Positions 59,201-64,000 of a stretch of 64,000 bases of DNA are shown here, piece after piece; the stretch's first letter is position 1, and every line of letters begins with the position of its first letter. The translations under genes were made by a program, and so were the position numbers. This DNA is from Paludibacter sp. 47-17 (lineage in GTDB: Bacteria; Bacteroidota; Bacteroidia; Bacteroidales; Paludibacteraceae): NCBI GenBank assembly GCA_001898935.1, contig MKVT01000008.1, positions 186,001 through 250,000 on the forward strand, given 5' to 3'. The notes under the pieces are model-generated. The model saw nothing but the letters and a program-made list of their open reading frames with translations. It ran no database searches and was not told the DNA's origin.

Positions 59201-59464
59201 GTAATGATGGCCGAAAGCTATTATGCGCTGGGTAAACACGAGCAGGGAAATGCGATTATCGATTTTGTAGCCAACGATTGTGTGGAATACCTGACCTGGT
59301 ATTTCGGTCTGAAAGGCGCTCATCGTTCGAGTATCAACCGTCAGATCGGGGAGAAGTTCGGGCTGTTGAACCATGTGCTGAGTATTGCCGATAAAAATGG
59401 CCAGAAAGCGCTGGTCGACAAATACATGGCTGCTTACGAGCAATTCAGCCAGCGGGTGCGGTAA
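56252..59464 (+). CDS. DUF2723 family multi-TM protein (protein O-mannosyltransferase-like)
   Basis: [45 protein letters not shown]; many TM segments. Confidence 0.92.
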   Translation: [1070 protein letters not shown]

Positions 59465-59467
59465 GTA

Positions 59468-60076
59468 ATGAAAGCGCAGGTTCCCTCCTGGCTCAGGCCG
59501 TTGTTGGGTAAAGGGCTGCTTTGGAGAGTCGATACGTCGTCGAAAGTAATTTATCTGACTTTCGACGACGGACCGGTTCCGGAAGTAACTCCCGAGGTAC
59601 TTGCGATCCTGGACGAGTACGGGTGGAAAGCTACTTTTTTTTGTGTGGGCGAAAATGTGATGCGTTACCCGGAGCTGTACCGGCGGTTGATCGATAGCGG
59701 ACATCGCACCGGCAATCATACTTACAATCACCTGCAACGCTTCAAAACGGCACCCGCGGCGTATCTGTCCAACGTATACAAAGCCCGTGAACGGATCGAC
59801 AGCAACTTGTTTCGTCCGCCGCACGGACAGATTACCCGGAATGTTTCGCGTGTTTTACGGCGCGACTTTACGATTGTAATGTGGGATGTACTTACCTACG
59901 ATTACGATGCTTCCATGAGGGAAGAAGATATAATGAACCTGCTCGGAAAAGAATTAAGGCCAGGTTCCATCGTGGTGTTTCACGATTCGTTGAAAGCCCG
60001 CGACCGTGTTCTGAAAGTATTGCCCAAAGCGTTGGAGTACTGGAAGTTGAACGGATATAGCTATGGCCTGCTTTGA
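59468..60076 (+). CDS. Polysaccharide deacetylase (NodB homology) family protein
   Basis: VIYLTFDDGPVPEVTPEVLAILDEYGWKATFFCVGENV, GHRTGNHTYNHL. Confidence 0.92.
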   Translation: MKAQVPSWLRPLLGKGLLWRVDTSSKVIYLTFDDGPVPEVTPEVLAILDEYGWKATFFCVGENVMRYPELYRRLIDSGHRTGNHTYNHLQRFKTAPAAYLSNVYKARERIDSNLFRPPHGQITRNVSRVLRRDFTIVMWDVLTYDYDASMREEDIMNLLGKELRPGSIVVFHDSLKARDRVLKVLPKALEYWKLNGYSYGLL

Positions 60077-60104
60077 TACTAACCTGACTTAAAAATCCTA
60101 CTCT

Positions 60105-61388
60105 ATGAAAGAATCTGTTTTACAGTATGTATGGCAGCACAAATTGTTTGTGCAACATGGTCTCATTTCCACGGCCGGACAAAAGGTGAAGGTGATTGAT
60201 GTCGGTAAACTGAATACCGATGGCGGCCCCGATTTTTTTAATGCTAAAGTTCAGATTGGCTCTACCATCTGGGCCGGAAATGTGGAGGTTCATGTGAACG
60301 CGTCGGATTGGTACCGTCATGGTCACGATGCCGACGAGGCTTACGATTCGGTGATTCTTCACGTGGTTTACCGTGCCGATCGGGAAGTGCTGGTACAAGG
60401 GAAAAGAATGTTGCCGCAGCTGGAGCTTCGGTTTCCCGAACTACTCGAACAGCGGTTCGAGGAACTGGTGTATAGCCGGAAATGGCTGGCTTGTTCCGAT
60501 CATCTGCACAAGGTGCCATCGGTTCTTTGGACCAGCTGGAAGAATGCCCTGCTGTACGAGCGGCTCATGCATAAGGTAAACGATAGTAAAGGCCTGTTGT
60601 TGCAGAGTAATTTTTATTTTGAAGAAGTTTTTTTCAAAGTATTGGCCCGGAGTTTCGGTTTTTCGATCAATGGTCCGGCCTTCGATGCATTGGCAGCTTC
60701 GCTTCCCTGGCAGGTGATCATGAAGAACCGTAATTCGCAGCAGCAGCTCGAAGCCTTGCTGATGGGACAGTCGGGATTGCTTTTTAAAGCGTACCGGCAT
60801 CATCCCGACGATGTGTATTTACAGCAGTTGATCGGCGAGTACCGCCAGCAGCAACGGAAATTCGGACTTATTCCCATTCCGGCTTCGTTGTGGAAATGGC
60901 TCCGGCTGCGGCCCGAGAATTTCCCCGAGCTGCGTATCGCCCAGCTGGCCGCTTTGTTGTCATGCAACAGGCATTTGTTCCGCGATTTGATGGAGAATGT
61001 AAGGGTGGAGGCCTGGCGCAAGGTATTGGAAAAGAGTGAACTGTCCGAATACTGGCAACACCATTTTCAGGCTGGGAAATATACTTCCAAAAAAGTGCAA
61101 AGGCCAGGTTCCGATTCGCTCACCGGATTGATTATTAATGCGGTGATTCCGGTGGCTTTTGCTTATGCCGATTATAAAGGCGATTTTGAATTGAAAGAAA
61201 CCATTGTTGTGATGATGGAGCAATTGCCTCCTGAAAACAATAGGATAATAAGAAACTGGAACGAGACGGGTGTAAAGGTCGAAAGTGCTGCCGATACCCA
61301 GGCGCTTATACAGTTGTATCGAAATTATTGTGAACCCAAAAAATGCCTGCGTTGCCGGGTCGGACATGCAGTGCTTACCCTAGGTTAA
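60105..61388 (+). CDS. DUF2851 family protein
   Basis: VIDVGKLNTDGGPDFFNAKVQIGSTIWAGNVEVHVNASDWYRHGHDADEAYDSVILHVVY. Confidence 0.9.
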   Translation: MKESVLQYVWQHKLFVQHGLISTAGQKVKVIDVGKLNTDGGPDFFNAKVQIGSTIWAGNVEVHVNASDWYRHGHDADEAYDSVILHVVYRADREVLVQGKRMLPQLELRFPELLEQRFEELVYSRKWLACSDHLHKVPSVLWTSWKNALLYERLMHKVNDSKGLLLQSNFYFEEVFFKVLARSFGFSINGPAFDALAASLPWQVIMKNRNSQQQLEALLMGQSGLLFKAYRHHPDDVYLQQLIGEYRQQQRKFGLIPIPASLWKWLRLRPENFPELRIAQLAALLSCNRHLFRDLMENVRVEAWRKVLEKSELSEYWQHHFQAGKYTSKKVQRPGSDSLTGLIINAVIPVAFAYADYKGDFELKETIVVMMEQLPPENNRIIRNWNETGVKVESAADTQALIQLYRNYCEPKKCLRCRVGHAVLTLG

Positions 61389-61389
61389 A

Positions 61390-63201
61390 GTGAAAGAAAG
61401 AATGAAGTGGATTAAATGTATTACCGGCCTGTTGCTGGTGCTGATTATGATTTCGTGTGCCAACCGGGCTGCCGGTCCTACAGGGGGCCCCAAGGATTCG
61501 ATCCCGCCGGTGGTGCTGCGTTCGGTTCCGGTCAATGGCGCCATCAATTACAAGAAAAAGGAGATCCTGGTCTATTTCGACGAAAATGTGACCCTCGATA
61601 AAGTTACCGATAATTTTATAATTTCGCCTCCCCAGCAGGTGCAGCCTGTACTGAAGGCTAATGCCCGCGTGCTTTCGGTGACGCTGGAAGATGAACTGAT
61701 GGATAGTACTACCTACAGTCTGTTTTTTGGCAATGCGATTGTCGATTTAAACGAGAAAAACCCATTGGAGAATTATCAGTTCGCATTCTCTACAGGCAAT
61801 GAAATCGACACCTTGCAGGTAGGGGGGCGTTTGTACGACGCCTGGACCCTCGATCCGGTTCAGGGTATTTTTGTCGGGCTTCATAAGCACGATAAAGATT
61901 CTGCCTTATATACCGATAAATTTATAAGGGTGACCAAAACCGACGATGAAGGACGGTTTTCGATCCGAAACGTGAAGGCAGGCATCTATTCGGTGTATGC
62001 GCTGGGGGATGCAAACCGTGATTTCATGTACCAGCCGGGTGAAGCAGTGTCGTTTTTGGAGTCTGCGGTTGTTCCGGAAGTAAAGGTGCAACAGCGCAAC
62101 GATACGGTATGGAAAGATTCGGTAACCATCGATACCGTGCGGGTGCGGCGTACGGTGGCCTACAGTCCCGATACGCTTACCCTGCGCCTGTTTAAGGAGG
62201 ATATTAAGCGACAATACCTGGTGAAATCGGAACGTAAAGAGGCTTATTCGTTCTCCATGTATTTCAACCGGCCCTCCGACTCGCTTCCCCGGCTACGACC
62301 GTTGAATTTTGAACCCACCACTCCCTTGTTGCTCCAGAAAAACAGCACGCTCGACAGCCTTACGTGGTGGATTCCCGATTCGGCCGTATACGGACTCGAC
62401 ACGCTCAGCATGACGGTAGAGTACCTTAAAACCGATTCGTTGTTCCGCCTGGTGGAACAGGTGGATACTCTTTCGCTGATTTACCGGCGTCCTGTGAATA
62501 CCAAAAAAGAGGTCAGAAGTACTAAACCCAGCTCCAAGGCGCTGGCAGTGAGTGCTAATCTCAGTTCCTCCTTCGACCTGAACGCGAAGATCAGGTTGCA
62601 GTTCGGGATACCGGTGAATAAGGTGGATACCTCAAAAATAACGCTTTCGATGAAAAAGGATTCGCTCACCACGCCGGTACGGTTTACCTGGCAGGCCATC
62701 GATTCCATTGGATTACAATTCCAGCTCGATAATAAATGGGAAGAAGGCAAGAGTTACGAGTTGAAAATTGACTCGGCCGCATTTTTCGGGTTGTACCACA
62801 ATACCAATGTGGAGTTTAAAAGCGGATTTAAAACGAAAACAGCCGAGGATTATTCCACCCTGAAGATACTTCTCGAGCCTTTCGATTCGCTGGCGGTTTT
62901 ACAATTAATCGATTCGAAAGAAACGGTTATCCAGCAACAGCCGGCACAGGCCAAGGGTAACTCGTTTCAATATGTGAAGCCCGGTGATTATTTTGTGAAG
63001 CTTTTTGTAGATGCCAACGGCAATGGGAAATGGGATACGGGTGAATTGCTGAACAAAAAGTTCCCCGAGAAAGTACTGTATTTCTCGAAAAAACTAACGC
63101 TGAAAGCCAATTGGGAGCTTGAAGAAACCTGGAATGTCGATTCGGGAGGTAATCCCTACGCCAAGCCCGACGATCTGGTGAAAAAAACGAAAAAACAATA
63201 A
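61390..63201 (+). CDS. Lipoprotein with SbsA-type Ig-like domain
   Basis: LIMISCANRAAGPTGGPKDSIPPVVLRSVPVNGAINYKKKEILVYFDENVTLDKV; GTG start or ATG at 61402. Confidence 0.88.
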   Translation: MKERMKWIKCITGLLLVLIMISCANRAAGPTGGPKDSIPPVVLRSVPVNGAINYKKKEILVYFDENVTLDKVTDNFIISPPQQVQPVLKANARVLSVTLEDELMDSTTYSLFFGNAIVDLNEKNPLENYQFAFSTGNEIDTLQVGGRLYDAWTLDPVQGIFVGLHKHDKDSALYTDKFIRVTKTDDEGRFSIRNVKAGIYSVYALGDANRDFMYQPGEAVSFLESAVVPEVKVQQRNDTVWKDSVTIDTVRVRRTVAYSPDTLTLRLFKEDIKRQYLVKSERKEAYSFSMYFNRPSDSLPRLRPLNFEPTTPLLLQKNSTLDSLTWWIPDSAVYGLDTLSMTVEYLKTDSLFRLVEQVDTLSLIYRRPVNTKKEVRSTKPSSKALAVSANLSSSFDLNAKIRLQFGIPVNKVDTSKITLSMKKDSLTTPVRFTWQAIDSIGLQFQLDNKWEEGKSYELKIDSAAFFGLYHNTNVEFKSGFKTKTAEDYSTLKILLEPFDSLAVLQLIDSKETVIQQQPAQAKGNSFQYVKPGDYFVKLFVDANGNGKWDTGELLNKKFPEKVLYFSKKLTLKANWELEETWNVDSGGNPYAKPDDLVKKTKKQ

Positions 63202-63206
63202 GTGTT

Positions 63207-63806
63207 TTATTCCTCTCCTGTCGAAGGAGGGGAATTTTTTTTGGAATGGCTGCGCACCCTGGTCTGATTTTTTGCTACAAAATCTTTCCAGCCTCTGTAG
63301 GAAGCATCGGAAGTAGGGCGTCCCAACTGCAGGTAATGACAATAAGCTGCAGCCAGGCCATCGGTGGCATCCATCTGTGGAAGCATCTGATCGGCGGGAA
63401 TCGATAGAAACCGGCGCAGCATGTCGGCTACCTGTTCTTTCGATGCGGCGCCATAACCGGTGATGGCCATCTTAATCTTCAGCGGAGCATATTCGGTAAT
63501 GGGAAGGTTGCGGTAGAGAGCTGCCGACATAGCTACTCCCTGCGCACGTCCCAGTTTGAGCATCGACTGCACATTCTTTCCGAAAAACGGAGCCTCGATG
63601 GCCAGGGCTTCCGGCTTAAACTCGTCGATCAGCGATAGCGTACGGCTGAAAATACGTTGCAGCTTCTGGTAATGATCCTTGTATTTCTTCAGATCCACTA
63701 CCCCCATGGCAATCAGGCTTACCTTATTTCCTTTTACCGAAATAAGTCCGTAACCCATAATCGTGGTTCCGGGGTCGATGCCCAGTATGATTGTTTCGTC
63801 GGACAT
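63207..63806 (-). CDS. ruvC: Holliday junction resolvase RuvC
   Basis: [54 protein letters not shown]; start MSDETI at 63806 rather than 63911. Confidence 0.95.
   Translation of the reverse strand: MSDETIILGIDPGTTIMGYGLISVKGNKVSLIAMGVVDLKKYKDHYQKLQRIFSRTLSLIDEFKPEALAIEAPFFGKNVQSMLKLGRAQGVAMSAALYRNLPITEYAPLKIKMAITGYGAASKEQVADMLRRFLSIPADQMLPQMDATDGLAAAYCHYLQLGRPTSDASYRGWKDFVAKNQTRVRSHSKKNSPPSTGEE
63209..63242 (+). terminator. Terminator of the plus-strand lipoprotein gene, inside the ruvC 3' end
   Basis: attcctctcc-tgtcgaa-ggaggggaat followed by T8. Confidence 0.8.
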
Positions 63807-63808
63807 CG

Positions 63809-64000
63809 TTAGTGGGAAATAACTTCGAGGGTGGTGGCAAAAAACAACACGTTGCCGTTGAAGCGGCCAGTGCATACCTGCTGAAGCGATGCTCCGCCGG
63901 TACTCAGCCAACGGTCGATGGCGTGCAGGTGCTCGGTCCGGAACTGTAAAGCGTACGACAGCCCTTCTTCATCCGAAGGGGTGTGCACCCTGGCCAGCTG
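63809..64000 (-). CDS. Probable DUF4286 family protein, C-terminal part, truncated at window end
   Basis: Manual translation of - strand: ...[62 protein letters not shown]-stop; stop lies 2 nt before the ruvC start; absent from the ORF track. Confidence 0.6.
   Translation of the reverse strand, partial: QLARVHTPSDEEGLSYALQFRTEHLHAIDRWLSTGGASLQQVCTGRFNGNVLFFATTLEVISH

Noticed and set aside
57992-59824. 610-aa minus-strand ORF opposite the DUF2723 gene
   Set aside because: His/Arg/Ile-rich shadow of a confident membrane-protein CDS; no domain signature despite length.

Overview
The window is a 64 kb, gene-dense chromosomal segment from an anaerobic Bacteroidota, most likely order Bacteroidales. 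Evidence for this: type IX secretion genes porU and porV, TAnnTTTG-type -7 promoter elements, butyrate kinase and phosphate butyryltransferase, and BT_3928/DUF1599/DUF2723 families. About 49 protein-coding genes can be supported, two of them truncated at the window edges, plus two tandem tRNA-Val(UAC) genes and several hairpin terminators. I saw no CRISPR array, rRNA, transposase or prophage. Most of the window is housekeeping: uvrD/pcrA, gltX, leuS, radA, tpiA, ruvC, lpxB, ispF, comM-like, rex, mscL, mscS. There is also a small surface-polysaccharide block at 34.1-40.8 kb. The strongest candidate for an under-described system is a compact seven-gene minus-strand operon at 22.07-27.90 kb. It encodes a DsrE-like protein, TusA, a divergent MvhD-like protein, two HdrA/QmoA-QmoB-type flavoproteins, a small winged-helix protein and a QmoC-type HdrC/HdrE fusion. 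No sat, apr or dsrAB genes are nearby. A palindrome TTGTGA-N6-TCACAA lies just upstream of this operon. The same half-site arrangement lies upstream of a Crp/Fnr-family regulator gene 4 kb away, which suggests a small redox/sulfur regulon. Other items worth a second look are a two-gene lipoprotein/outer-membrane-barrel cassette between strong terminators, a PagL-like domain fused to a second barrel next to lpxB, heptanucleotide repeat arrays abutting start codons, and a terminator embedded in the 3' end of ruvC. No homology searches were run; family names come from recognised motifs and recalled knowledge.
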